DNA of 64,000 bases from Pirellulaceae bacterium. GTDB lineage: Bacteria; Planctomycetota; Planctomycetia; Pirellulales; Pirellulaceae. Shown in pieces: positions 35,539 to 44,404 of this stretch. Numbering within the stretch: position 1 is the first letter of the stretch; every line of letters begins with the position of its first letter. Made by a program: the position numbers and the translations under genes. The stretch covers positions 62,001 through 126,000 of the forward strand of contig JAHBXT010000002.1 in the NCBI GenBank assembly GCA_019636385.1, given 5' to 3'. Below the pieces are notes generated by a model. It saw only the letters and a list, made by a program, of their open reading frames with translations. It ran no database searches and had not been told where the DNA came from.

Positions 35539-35862
35539 TCACAGTAACCGCAACTCCAGATTGTAAGTCGTCTCGAATGATCTCAGCGCTTTCTCAATCC
35601 ATTGCGCAACGTCGATTCCCTTAAGACGTTCAATCCTAATTCTAATCACCGAAGGTTTTGAAGCGCTCGATTTAGCCAACAACGCATGAAAGTCCGCATC
35701 GAAGGTAGCTACAATAGCATTGAGTTTAAGTCCCTCGTCGAGAATGGCTGCATCACTGGCGGCTGCCATTCCCAACTCGCCGACATGCTCCGATTCGAAA
35801 CCAATATCACGAACGCAGGAGACCGTTGTTCGCGGCAACCCATGATCGAGTAAAAATCTCAT
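35539..35862 (-). CDS. DUF5615 PIN-like toxin
   Basis: 107 residues starting MRFLLDHGLPRTTVSCVRDIGFESEHVGELGMAAASDAAIL, with conserved acidic positions D6 and E28 and the block AIVATFDADFHALL (acidic D near 74). This matches the DUF5615/Mut7-C-like PIN nucleases that act as toxins of type II pairs. Its ATG overlaps the stop of the upstream DUF433 gene in a TAATG junction, the usual sign of a coupled antitoxin-toxin operon. Confidence 0.82.
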   Translation of the reverse strand: MRFLLDHGLPRTTVSCVRDIGFESEHVGELGMAAASDAAILDEGLKLNAIVATFDADFHALLAKSSASKPSVIRIRIERLKGIDVAQWIEKALRSFETTYNLELRLL

Positions 35863-36092
35863 TAGACGCGGTGAAGTTCGAGAATCTTGTCGTTCAAACT
35901 GGCCGCTGCGTATGCTAGAGCTTGCCTAATATCGTCACACTCCTGTTCTGGGAACTCCTTGGCCAATTCTTGACGATCAGGATACACAGCTACCACTTCG
36001 AGAACGCGACGAACTGTCAGGCGAAGCCCTCGGATACAAGGTTGACCATTCATAACCGCCGGATCGATGGTAATTCGATTGAATCTAACCAC
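35862..36092 (-). CDS. DUF433 antitoxin
   Basis: About 76 residues: FNRITIDPAVMNGQPCIRGLRLTVRRVLEVVAVYPDRQELAKEFPEQECDDIRQALAYAAA. The pattern RITI-P---G-PCIRG-R-TV is DUF433, a winged-helix antitoxin domain. GTG 36092 is preferred because GGAG lies six bases upstream and because it gives the family's usual length; a TTG at 36146 is in frame. Likely autoregulates the pair. It stands between PSD1 and DUF1501 genes that normally lie together. Confidence 0.82.
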   Translation of the reverse strand: MVRFNRITIDPAVMNGQPCIRGLRLTVRRVLEVVAVYPDRQELAKEFPEQECDDIRQALAYAAASLNDKILELHRV

Positions 36093-36176
36093 AAGTTGCT
36101 CCACTTGAGTAAGAGAAACATGCCGGAAGTCTAGTATAACAGACAATCGTCTTGCCAGTAGTTAAACGAAGCGAGC

Positions 36177-38651
36177 TTATTCACGTGTCTTGGTCGCATC
36201 AAGATTGAACAGGGAATTGACGATCATGGTAAACGCAGCCAGCTCGATACGCTGCGCATCGCTAGTTGGGCTCAAATCAGCTGTCATCATTTGAGCGGCC
36301 TCAACATTATCCCGATATAGTGCACGAAAGCTCTCCAGCCCGCTAAGTAGATCCGCTTGAACGTCGACACTAGGCAGGTGGGATGTAACGGACTCGAAGG
36401 CCACACACAAACGCTGAATGTCGCTCTGATCTGATGAGCTCACCAATTGCTGAGCGAAATGTCGTGCCGCTTCAAAATACTGACTCTCGTTCATCATCAG
36501 CAAGGCTTGTACGGGCGTATTGGTGCGTTCGCGCCGCGATGTACAGCTTTCCCGCGTCGGTGCATCGAAGATCGTCATCTGTGGTGGTGGCATCGCCCGC
36601 TTCCAGAATGTGTACAGGCTGCGGCGAAAAATGTCTTCCCCAGTATCCTGTTGAAAGGAATAGGTAGAGGACGAGACCATGGAAACCGTCTTCCACAGAT
36701 CAGCCGGCTGTGGCGGTTTTACGCTCTTTCCATACATGGTGCTGTTCAGCAAACCACTGATGGCCAGGATTTGATCGCGAATCACCTCCGAGTCCAAGCG
36801 AATCCGCGGGGCGCGGGCCAGCAACCGGTTGTCGGCATCGGCACGATGCTGGTCAGATGAGACACGCGAAGATTGCTGGTAGGTCTGTGACATCGCGATC
36901 GACCGAACAAGCGACTTGACGTCCCAGTTCGTGTTGACAAATGTATTGGCCAAGTCGTCCAACAAATCGGGATGACTGGGATACTCACCCTGGGCTCCAA
37001 AATCTTCCGAGGTCTTTACCAGTCCCACGCCAAAAAACTGTTGCCAGATACGATTCACCGTCACGCGGGCCAGCAGCGGGTGCCGCTTGTCGGTTATCCA
37101 GCGTGCCAGATCGAGTCGCGTGTTAAGATTGCCATTGGACTCCATTGGTGGCAGAAATGCTGGCGTGTCCCTGGAAACCTCTTCGCCCGGCTGGTCGTAA
37201 GCCCCACGTTTGAGAATATAGGCTGGTCGCACGTCGGATCGTTCTTTCATGACCAAAGCGATCGGAATGCTGCGCCGCAGCTGATCCAGTGCTTTCTGCA
37301 GTCGGTTAAGCTCCTGCTCCTCTTCTTTCAACTTGGCCGCTAGCGCAGCGGCCTCTGTGGTCGTCGCCCTGCTGTCAGTTTCGCTTGGCTTGCCGAGAGC
37401 ACCGTCCGGCCCACTTGCCGATTCAAGCTCCATGAGTGAGCGTTTCAAATTGTCGACATCGACCTTGGCTGCCGCCAGTTGCGAGTCGAGCGCATTCAGG
37501 CTGCTCGCCTGCTCTGGTGTCGGCAGTTGAAGAATTGGAGGCTGCTGCTCGCGCCCCGGCGTTTCGGGATCTCCATCGATGTTGTTAAAGAAGGCAAAGA
37601 GTTGGTAGAAATCTCGCTGCTTCACGGGATCATATTTGTGGTCATGGCACACGGCGCATTCCAGTGTCATTCCCATGAACACTGTACCGAAGGCCGAAAC
37701 CTGGTCCACCACATTGCGGGTATAGCTTTCCTGTGGAGGATTCGTGCCTTTGTCCATCACCATGTGCAGGCGATTGTAGCCGGAGGCGATCTGCTGGTCG
37801 GTGGTCGCGCGCTCCAACAGGTCGCCTGCAAGCTGCTCGGTGACAAATCGGTCGAAAGGCATGTTGGCGTTGAATGCTCGTATTACCCAGTCGCGATACT
37901 GCGACAGCTCGCGATAATGATCGTGATGCATGCCGTTGGTGTCAGCATATCGCACCAGATCTAACCAATAGCGGCCCAGATGCTCGCCATACTGCGGAGT
38001 GGCCAGCAGATGGTCCACCAGTTTTCCATACGCATCCGGATCAGCATCCTGTTCGAACTGCTGGATATCTCGCCGTGAAGGCGGCAAACCCGTTAGATCC
38101 AGTGTAATACGGCGAATCAACGTTCGCCTGTCCGTTGGTGGCTGAGGCTGCATCCGCTGCCGCTCCAAAGTAGCCAGAACAAATTGATCAATCCGGCCTG
38201 CTGGCCAGTTACTATTTTCAACCGCAGGTAACACTTGTGGTCGAGGCGGCTCGAATGACCAGAATCGGTCGTATTGGGCACCTTGTTCGATCCAACGGCG
38301 AAATAGTTCTCTCTGGGCAGTGGTCAGTGGCTTCTTGCCCGATTCCTGCGGCGGCATTTGCAGCGAGTCGTCGTCGGTCGTCAGTCGCCTCCACAACTCG
38401 CTCGAATTCGGCTCCCCGGGCACAATCACCTGCTGGCCACCGCGCTTTTGGAACGGACCTTGATCACCATCGGCCACATCCAACCGCAAATCAGCCTCGC
38501 GCTTGGCATCATCCGGTCCGTGACAAACAAAGCAGCGGTCCGAGAGCAGCGGCCGGATGTCGCGGTTATAGGAAACCACATCATCCGAAGCGTAGAGTGC
38601 GGACGACGCCATAAGCACTGGCAGGGTTAATAGAATGGCTAGTGATCGCAT
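36177..38651 (-). CDS. PSD1 protein (PSCyt1, DUF1549, DUF1553)
   Basis: Planctomycete-specific secreted cytochrome-like protein, about 824 residues, with signal peptide MRSLAILLTLPVLMASSALYA. PSCyt1 carries the haem motif CFVCH near residue 40 (RDIRPLLSDRCFVCHGPDDAKREADLRLD). DUF1549 follows from about 135 (RIDQFVLATLERQRM, LTLDLTGLPPS) with a second CAVCHDHKYDPV site near 330. A coiled coil lies near 385-460. DUF1553 ends it (LARWITDKRHPLLARVTVNRIWQQFFGVGLVKTSEDFG). A role in electron transfer or polymer breakdown is proposed for the family but not settled. Its partner is the DUF1501 gene at 33917. Confidence 0.93.
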   Translation of the reverse strand: MRSLAILLTLPVLMASSALYASDDVVSYNRDIRPLLSDRCFVCHGPDDAKREADLRLDVADGDQGPFQKRGGQQVIVPGEPNSSELWRRLTTDDDSLQMPPQESGKKPLTTAQRELFRRWIEQGAQYDRFWSFEPPRPQVLPAVENSNWPAGRIDQFVLATLERQRMQPQPPTDRRTLIRRITLDLTGLPPSRRDIQQFEQDADPDAYGKLVDHLLATPQYGEHLGRYWLDLVRYADTNGMHHDHYRELSQYRDWVIRAFNANMPFDRFVTEQLAGDLLERATTDQQIASGYNRLHMVMDKGTNPPQESYTRNVVDQVSAFGTVFMGMTLECAVCHDHKYDPVKQRDFYQLFAFFNNIDGDPETPGREQQPPILQLPTPEQASSLNALDSQLAAAKVDVDNLKRSLMELESASGPDGALGKPSETDSRATTTEAAALAAKLKEEEQELNRLQKALDQLRRSIPIALVMKERSDVRPAYILKRGAYDQPGEEVSRDTPAFLPPMESNGNLNTRLDLARWITDKRHPLLARVTVNRIWQQFFGVGLVKTSEDFGAQGEYPSHPDLLDDLANTFVNTNWDVKSLVRSIAMSQTYQQSSRVSSDQHRADADNRLLARAPRIRLDSEVIRDQILAISGLLNSTMYGKSVKPPQPADLWKTVSMVSSSTYSFQQDTGEDIFRRSLYTFWKRAMPPPQMTIFDAPTRESCTSRRERTNTPVQALLMMNESQYFEAARHFAQQLVSSSDQSDIQRLCVAFESVTSHLPSVDVQADLLSGLESFRALYRDNVEAAQMMTADLSPTSDAQRIELAAFTMIVNSLFNLDATKTRE

Positions 38652-38915
38652 CACTTCGTATTTGATTAAGGAGATCTTTACGGTAGCAGGTCCCACGCCA
38701 AGTTGTTGGAATCGTGCCGCAATTAGAACCTGATTCTACTTGACCAGCGAGATCACGACAACGAATCGCGATTAGAGCCTCGCCTGCCGATCGGGGGGCA
38801 ATTTCTGCTGCTGCCAGCGTGGCGAAATCTAAGGTAAACTGGCCTACCTGCAATGTCGCACCGAAAATACCTAGAGTGGCGCCGATGATTACCAATCGCA
38901 GCGATCGTACACGAA

Positions 38916-39152
38916 TCACCGCTGCCTGACAGCTGCCAGAGTAAGTAATGCCGATATCATCGCGACCACGCCAAGCAGCATCACGCGATGACCGTAATCC
39001 CATGCGGCCGCGTCTGTTTGAAGTCGCTGAAGAAAGCTACCGTCAGCCAGCGCCACAGGGTAGGTCATCATGCGCCCAACAAACAAGCCACCAAAAGCAA
39101 TGAAAATGCACAGACTACCAAGAAGGGAGTTGACAGAACGAACAGATTGCAT
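38916..39152 (-). CDS. Small membrane protein, probably truncated by a frameshift
   Basis: 78 residues with two membrane segments (LLGSLCIFIAFGGLFVGRMM and YGHRVMLLGVVAMISALLTLAAV). Just downstream, in another frame (about 38740-38915), the sequence RLVIIGATLGIFGATLQVGQFTLDF continues with two more hydrophobic stretches and an AAAEIAPRSAGEALIA tail. Together they look like one four-helix membrane protein split by a single indel near 38915. No family recognised. Confidence 0.5.
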   Translation of the reverse strand: MQSVRSVNSLLGSLCIFIAFGGLFVGRMMTYPVALADGSFLQRLQTDAAAWDYGHRVMLLGVVAMISALLTLAAVRQR

Positions 39153-39322
39153 GACTTTACCTCGTGTATCCCATTTGTAGCCACGGGGCCACTAACCGGC
39201 TCAAGTCCTGGGCGATTTCCTTGTGCTGTGGGGCATTGGGTTTCTAGCTGCCAAGTGCAGGTCTTCATGATGAGTTAGCGTCAATGCCTAAGTTGAAATT
39301 GTGAACAGTGGACCGCTGATCC

Positions 39323-40453
39323 ATGAAAACAACGACTACCAGTATTCGTAGATACGATTTGGATTGGATTCGAGTCATCGTTTTCGGATTGCTGATCCTC
39401 TATCATGTCGGCATGTTCTTCGTGCCCTGGGATTTCCATATTAAGAATGAGACAATAGCCGATTGGCTGGTCTGGCCAATGTCGTTCCTGAACCGCTGGC
39501 GATTGCCGATTCTGTTCCTAATTTCTGGGATGGGAACGCGTATGGCACTTTCCAGCCGAAGCCCGCGCGAGTTCCTGGGCGAAAGAACCGTCCGGCTATT
39601 CATTCCTCTGGTCTTCGGCATTCTGGTAGTTGTGCCGCCTCAAGTGTATGTCGAACGGCAGGTTGCGGGCGCGGGGTACGAGTCCTACTGGCAGTTCTAT
39701 CCGCATTTCTTTGAAGGTATCTATCCGTCTGGAAATTTTAGCTGGCATCACCTGTGGTTTCTGCCCTACCTGTTGGTCTATTCGATCTTCCTTAGCCCGC
39801 TATTGATCTACCTCAGGAATCATCCTGACAATAGCTTCCTGGTAACCGTTCAGCGCTGGATGGTAGATGGGCGAATATGGATTGCCATGGCAGTGCCTCT
39901 GGTGTTAGCTGAATATGCGCTGCGTCCGTACTTTCCTGCTACGCGCAATCTTGTTTGGGACTGGTATCATTTCGCCCAATACCTGCTGATGTTCGTGTAT
40001 GGATTCATATTCATCTCGGTTCACAAAGTATTTTGGAACACGCTGGATCGCATCGGCATCAAGGCTCTGGCCATTGGCATGGTCACGTTCACGTTGCTGG
40101 TACTATCAAGATTTTTGCCGATGAGTCTACAGGGGGCACAACTGGTCGGCCCGCTGTTGGAAGCAGTCAATACAGGAGCTTGGTGCCTGGCGATCTTGGC
40201 CATGGGGTCGCGCTATCTGAATCGCCCGAGTTCAGTTCTTGCATATTGCAACTCCGCTGTTTATCCATGCTACATCGCCCATCAGACGATCTTAATCATT
40301 GCTGCCTACTGGACCTACGACCTGCAATGGCCTGTGATGATCAAATTTTTACTGCTCTCAGCCATAACTCTGATGGGAAGCCTGCTGACCTTCGAGATCG
40401 TTCGACGCATTCCGTTGCTCTCAATCTGCTTCGGCATTAGGGCTCACCAATAA
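39323..40453 (+). CDS. Membrane acyltransferase, family 3
   Basis: 376 residues with about ten membrane helices. It opens RRYDLDWIRVIVFGLLILYHVGMFF, where the early arginine and the histidine in LYHVG are the acyltransferase-3 hallmarks. FLISGMGTRMALSSRS and FSWHHLWFLPYLLVYSIF follow. Such enzymes O-acylate sugars or glucans at the inner membrane (OpgC/OafA type). The acceptor is unknown. The gene stands alone and is divergent from the small membrane gene. Confidence 0.87.
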   Translation: MKTTTTSIRRYDLDWIRVIVFGLLILYHVGMFFVPWDFHIKNETIADWLVWPMSFLNRWRLPILFLISGMGTRMALSSRSPREFLGERTVRLFIPLVFGILVVVPPQVYVERQVAGAGYESYWQFYPHFFEGIYPSGNFSWHHLWFLPYLLVYSIFLSPLLIYLRNHPDNSFLVTVQRWMVDGRIWIAMAVPLVLAEYALRPYFPATRNLVWDWYHFAQYLLMFVYGFIFISVHKVFWNTLDRIGIKALAIGMVTFTLLVLSRFLPMSLQGAQLVGPLLEAVNTGAWCLAILAMGSRYLNRPSSVLAYCNSAVYPCYIAHQTILIIAAYWTYDLQWPVMIKFLLLSAITLMGSLLTFEIVRRIPLLSICFGIRAHQ

Positions 40454-40488
40454 CTCCCAGTCCTACGACTGGGCACTCTAGACTGGCA

Positions 40489-41406
40489 TCAATCTGGCAC
40501 TTCGTTACCTTCCGGATCAATGAAAAAAGTTCGGCCGTTGAGTACGACTCTCGCTTTGCCACGATCAAACACTTCAGCAAAATCGTACTTCACAGGGATA
40601 ACGGTTTTGGCGAATTCGTCCAGAAACCCGTAGCGTTGGTCCTGGCAAACCCAAATCCGCTTTACCTCCGGATCGTAGTAGCCGACTCTGTCATAAACTA
40701 GTTCGGTAATGCGCTTGCCGTTGAGATCAACAAAGCCACTTCGAAATCTTCCATTTTCCTTATTGATCACTTGCCAGCACCATTCGCTTTGCAGGCTAAC
40801 TTGGTCGTAGTCCAGGTCCGCAACGGTATTCCCGTCCGTATCAATAATTCGATATTTGCCGTTTGACATCACCAGCGCACGATTGTGATGAAAAGATTCA
40901 GCAAATTCGAAACTGGAGTCAAAAGCCTTTCGGAAGTCAGAGTTGATGTAGAACCGTGAATCGTCGATACTGACCATTGCCAAACCGCATTGATGGGGCT
41001 CAGCATATTGAAATCCATTGACGCTTTCGAGATCCGCTTCGGAGACGAAGCCACCCTCTAAGGGCACGAACAGAAATTTACGTTCGAACTGGATCAAGGC
41101 TAGCTTGCCGGTAATGTCATTGACCAACATTCTCGAGCTGAGCTGCACGACTTCATCGCCGTTGGAGTCGACGATTCCCTCGTAGTAGTCGTCTCCTTTA
41201 CGCGTGGATATCTTGGCGAATCCATACTCGTTGCGCGGTCCTATTTTCGTAACCGGCAATTGGGGCGAATCCATATTCGGCGCCTGTTGTTGGTTCTGAC
41301 TATTTGCCTGGATTTTGCCGGCGGATTGAAAGTCGCTTTGGCTGCCACATCCGAGCAACAGGGTAGTGGCAATTGCAACAGCCGCGTTCACTGTCGCCTG
41401 TTTCAT
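40489..41406 (-). CDS. WG-repeat lipoprotein
   Basis: About 305 residues. Lipoprotein signal MKQATVNAAVAIATTLLLGCGSQ with the lipobox cysteine at about residue 20. The mature part consists of WG-type repeats of ~40-50 residues (YEGIVDSNGDEVVQL, YRIIDTDGNTVADLDYDQV, SGFVDLNGKRITELVYDRV, YGFLDEFAKTVIPVKYDFAEVF, TFFIDPEGNEVPD). WG repeats form binding solenoids with no enzymatic motif. ATG 41406 has AGG ten bases upstream; an in-frame extension to 41517 would bury the signal peptide. Confidence 0.85.
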   Translation of the reverse strand: MKQATVNAAVAIATTLLLGCGSQSDFQSAGKIQANSQNQQQAPNMDSPQLPVTKIGPRNEYGFAKISTRKGDDYYEGIVDSNGDEVVQLSSRMLVNDITGKLALIQFERKFLFVPLEGGFVSEADLESVNGFQYAEPHQCGLAMVSIDDSRFYINSDFRKAFDSSFEFAESFHHNRALVMSNGKYRIIDTDGNTVADLDYDQVSLQSEWCWQVINKENGRFRSGFVDLNGKRITELVYDRVGYYDPEVKRIWVCQDQRYGFLDEFAKTVIPVKYDFAEVFDRGKARVVLNGRTFFIDPEGNEVPD

Positions 41407-41523
41407 GAAATTTTTACCTGACTTTCCAATGTTCTCAGCATCTGTTGAGGCCGGCAACATGCGAAGTATAATCAACGCAGGTTTTCCTTCCTGGTTAATG
41501 ACGTCGATGTGCTTCACGAGTTG

Positions 41524-42270
41524 CTACAGATAAATTGTCAACACATCTTCCGTAAATCGGTAAGACCCGCCGTTTAAGGTTTGGTCGTTTAATACTTGTT
41601 CGGCAATAAAGCGGATGGTGGCTTCACGTTGCAGCAGTGGAATCTTTGTTTGCAACTCCCATTGTTCAGGCGCTGGAATTCCAATCAAGGCCAAAGCATC
41701 CTGACTGCCGTATTCCCACCAAAGACTGAATTCGGTGAAATCATTCTTGAAATGGATGGTTCCACCGCGTCCATTGCTGACGTACGACAATCGCGGATGG
41801 TTGGGCAACACGACGCGTGCCGTTGAGCGTCGCGTCTCACCAGGACTTTCGTCGAGCTTCATTCGCTGTTCAATCGCCGACACAAATGCCTCACTCACAT
41901 CCAACCAACGACAAATGTTGCTCAGCGACTCGCCAGACTTGATGTGCATCTGGACACGTTGAGACAATATGTCTGTTTCAATCTGCTGCTTCCAGGCTGT
42001 GTATTGCTCGTCGAGCGCTTCTTGCAAGAGTTGATGGGCGCGACGCTTAATTCCTTCACGCTCTTCTAGCGTTCGTTCCAGCTCCTGGCTAAGGGACGTT
42101 CGTTCTTGTTCCAACTGGGCGCGAACACTGTCCAATTCCGCCAGTGCCTGTTGCATACCGGCCTGCATCGCTGCTGCAACCTGAGTCTGCCAGTCGGCCA
42201 GTCGCTGCTGGGTTGCGAGCTGTATTTGACGCTCAAGTTCGGAATTCATTGGAGTTTCATCGGTGTTCAT
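41524..42270 (-). CDS. Hypothetical coiled-coil protein
   Basis: 248 residues, cytoplasmic. Residues ~20-110 are a charged coiled coil (QQRLADWQTQVAAAMQAGMQQALAELDSVRAQLEQERTSL...). Then MHIKSGESLSNICRWLDVSEAFVSAIEQR resembles a small helix-turn-helix. The C-terminal ~100 residues are mixed alpha/beta. No family recognised. A 10-bp tandem repeat (ACACCGATGA twice) spans the start codon, giving several possible in-frame ATGs. The WG-repeat gene follows at 117 bp. Confidence 0.65.
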   Translation of the reverse strand: MNTDETPMNSELERQIQLATQQRLADWQTQVAAAMQAGMQQALAELDSVRAQLEQERTSLSQELERTLEEREGIKRRAHQLLQEALDEQYTAWKQQIETDILSQRVQMHIKSGESLSNICRWLDVSEAFVSAIEQRMKLDESPGETRRSTARVVLPNHPRLSYVSNGRGGTIHFKNDFTEFSLWWEYGSQDALALIGIPAPEQWELQTKIPLLQREATIRFIAEQVLNDQTLNGGSYRFTEDVLTIYL

Positions 42271-42433
42271 CGGTGTTTCTGACTGTAACCGTTAGCATCT
42301 ATGGTGGTTCGGCGCGGGTTCATGCAACTGGCAATTAATTAAGCACGGGTATTAGCAGTGCGCCATAGGCTGACCGTCAATTCGAGCAGACCCGCTGACC
42401 CATCCTATGATTTGCGTGATCCTTGACCACTTG

Positions 42434-43516
42434 CTAGCGAGAGCGATTCTTCTTCAGCCAGATTTGTACCTTGGTTGATATCTCCAGCTTAACGTTTCGA
42501 AAGCGTTCGGGGCGATGATCGTTGAGAGCCGCTTGAATTTTTTGAATGGCCGGAACGAAGTCGACGCCGAGATTGGCAAATTGAAAGTCGATCGCGCGCA
42601 GCGCATTGTCAATGCGACACCATTCAAAGGACCAGCTTTGCAAATTGTTTGTCGTCTGAACCTCGCGACTGATTTCCTCTGCCACCTTGTGAAGACTGCG
42701 TTCTAACGATTCGGCGAAACGTCGGCGATCAGTCACGTGATTGCCGTCCAAGAATAGATAAATGTCGCGATACGCGTGATCTTGATCCAGGAGTCGATAG
42801 AGTTCTTCTTCCCAGTCCACCCGCGATTTGAGTTTTTCGATGGCCTGTGAGCGAATAGCTTTGTCTTGCCATGTGGCGGCCAGCGGTAATAGGACTTGAA
42901 TGCTGTCGCTGGCAGAAAACTCCTGGATGCGTTTCAAATCTTCTTGCTGCGACTCTTCGAATTTCTGCTGAGCCTCTTCGAGCAACTGTTGCTGAGCGGC
43001 TACTGAATGCTCCAGCCAGCTTGTTAGCAGCCCAGTGCTAAATACCAGTCCCATCGCCAGTGAGCCCATCGCCAGAAATCTTGCAACAATGGTCCAAGTG
43101 TTAGGCTCTTGGCCAGCCACTAAAAGCAGAGTCGCTGCAATCAGCGCGGGTAATGGAATCCAAACCATGGCATGACTTCGAGCAAGTACACCCAGCCAGA
43201 CGGGGGTCGTCTCCCAGGTCTCGGTGCGTAACATGGCTGCACAGAATAATGACACCGAGATGGCTACGGTGGCGGTCAACGCCAAGGCAGTGCGCAGCGA
43301 AAGCGATTTTGAGACCCAGTCAAGCCGTGTCAAGGAACTTAGGGCAATCGCCAAGACAGTCAAGCACGCAAAGAAGCCTACGCTCATGACAACTGACGCA
43401 AACCCGTAAAACATAACACGGTCACCAGCCGTGTTGGGTTCGGGATAGTTCAGCAACAGCATCCCAACGTAGAACAGACAAGCACCCAGCAACGATAGAC
43501 TGGCCAAAACGTACAT
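42434..43516 (-). CDS. Hypothetical membrane protein with coiled-coil tail
   Basis: 360 residues. Four or five membrane helices fill residues ~1-165 (LASLSLLGACLFYVGMLLL, VVMSVGFFACLTVLAIALS, ALALTATVAISVSLFCAAML, LPALIAATLLLVAG, FLAMGSLAMGLVFSTGLLT). A coil EEAQQKFEESQQEDLKRIQEF follows, then a soluble helical domain to the end. No recognised motif. It may sense or scaffold at the inner membrane, but no function can be assigned. Confidence 0.7.
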   Translation of the reverse strand: MYVLASLSLLGACLFYVGMLLLNYPEPNTAGDRVMFYGFASVVMSVGFFACLTVLAIALSSLTRLDWVSKSLSLRTALALTATVAISVSLFCAAMLRTETWETTPVWLGVLARSHAMVWIPLPALIAATLLLVAGQEPNTWTIVARFLAMGSLAMGLVFSTGLLTSWLEHSVAAQQQLLEEAQQKFEESQQEDLKRIQEFSASDSIQVLLPLAATWQDKAIRSQAIEKLKSRVDWEEELYRLLDQDHAYRDIYLFLDGNHVTDRRRFAESLERSLHKVAEEISREVQTTNNLQSWSFEWCRIDNALRAIDFQFANLGVDFVPAIQKIQAALNDHRPERFRNVKLEISTKVQIWLKKNRSR

Positions 43517-43613
43517 GGATAATCACTCATTAAGACCTACGTGACGACGGCGAATGTCAACTATTCTACTTATAGTCCATTGCGCCACTCAAGTTCAGCG
43601 GAGTTCTCTGGTT

Positions 43614-43898
43614 TCAACTGTTCAGAAGTAACCAGAGGAACATCGCACAGACAGTCGCACAGGCCAATCCGCCACCCCACAGCCAGATGCCCCTTCCACT
43701 AGCCTGCCACAACAGAGTGATGGCAAGCAGCAAGCCAGCGCAGGCCGGTAAGGGAATCAGCAGGTCGATCAGTTTGACCAGCGGAATTGAACTGGTACCG
43801 CCAACGCGCACTCGGACGATCGAGAGCCAAATAAACCACGGCAGTTGTATAAGAGCTGCAATGGCCGGTAGTCGCGGTAACCAGTTTGATAGATCCAC
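43614..43898 (-). CDS. Small three-helix membrane protein
   Basis: 94 residues from a GTG at 43898, with three hydrophobic segments (LPAIAALIQLPWFIWLSIV, LIDLLIPLPACAGLLLAITLLW, IWLWGGGLACATVCAMFLWLLL) and very short loops. No family recognised. The pattern is consistent with a genuine small integral membrane protein, although no clear ribosome site precedes the GTG. Confidence 0.5.
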   Translation of the reverse strand: MDLSNWLPRLPAIAALIQLPWFIWLSIVRVRVGGTSSIPLVKLIDLLIPLPACAGLLLAITLLWQASGRGIWLWGGGLACATVCAMFLWLLLNS

Positions 43899-43920
43899 CG
43901 TAGCCGTTCACGCAATATTA

Positions 43921-44028
43921 TAGGGTGGGACAAGCAGGGCCCTTGATGTATGTTGCTAAAGTACAAAGTATGTCGATGACGGCCAAGCCCATCTCGACTA
44001 ATATCACTAGGTCCCGCGCCGGCCCACC
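43921..44028. repeat. 108-bp inverted-end repeat, copy A
   Basis: Begins TAGGGTGGGAC and ends GCGCCGGCCCACC; the ends are inverted relative to each other (GGTGGG / CCCACC plus several further bases). Copies of 107 and 109 bp lie at 51030-51136 and 53288-53396. The interior is AT-richer and only weakly conserved. It contains no coding potential. The rest of the 43.9-44.4 kb gap shows no gene. Confidence 0.7.
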
Positions 44029-44404
44029 AAAAGCCGAGCGGTTACGGTTCAGTTCGGCAGCCCCGTCAGGCTGACTGACAAATCTCGCGGACGAGATCAG
44101 ACCAACTAGGGAAGAGCGGTATCAAAGTTTGTTTCCGCCCTCATTTGTCTGGAAGTTGCCGACCCCATGTTTTTTCTGTTCTTGTTATCGCCGGGAACTC
44201 AAGCGGGGTCATTTGGTCATGTCGGAAACTAATGTTATCGGTATGGCACTGCTGACCAGTAACTTCGTACTGAGTGGAACACTCTCACCGCATTTGGAAT
44301 CGACAAGGCCCTCGTAGTCGGCAGTTCCGTTGGGCTTGATTATTGTGGCGAACTCAATCTCGCAATACTCGTGATTGGTGAGACGGTTATCCTAGTCAAT
44401 CCCT

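Noticed and set aside
42254..42285. 10-bp tandem repeat (TCATCGGTGT twice) at the start of the coiled-coil gene
   Set aside because: Only two units; listed in the gene entry but too small to argue a function.
44129..44317. 62-codon frame in the gap before the sigma-factor gene
   Set aside because: No ribosome site, composition unlike a protein (Cys/Phe-rich start), no family.
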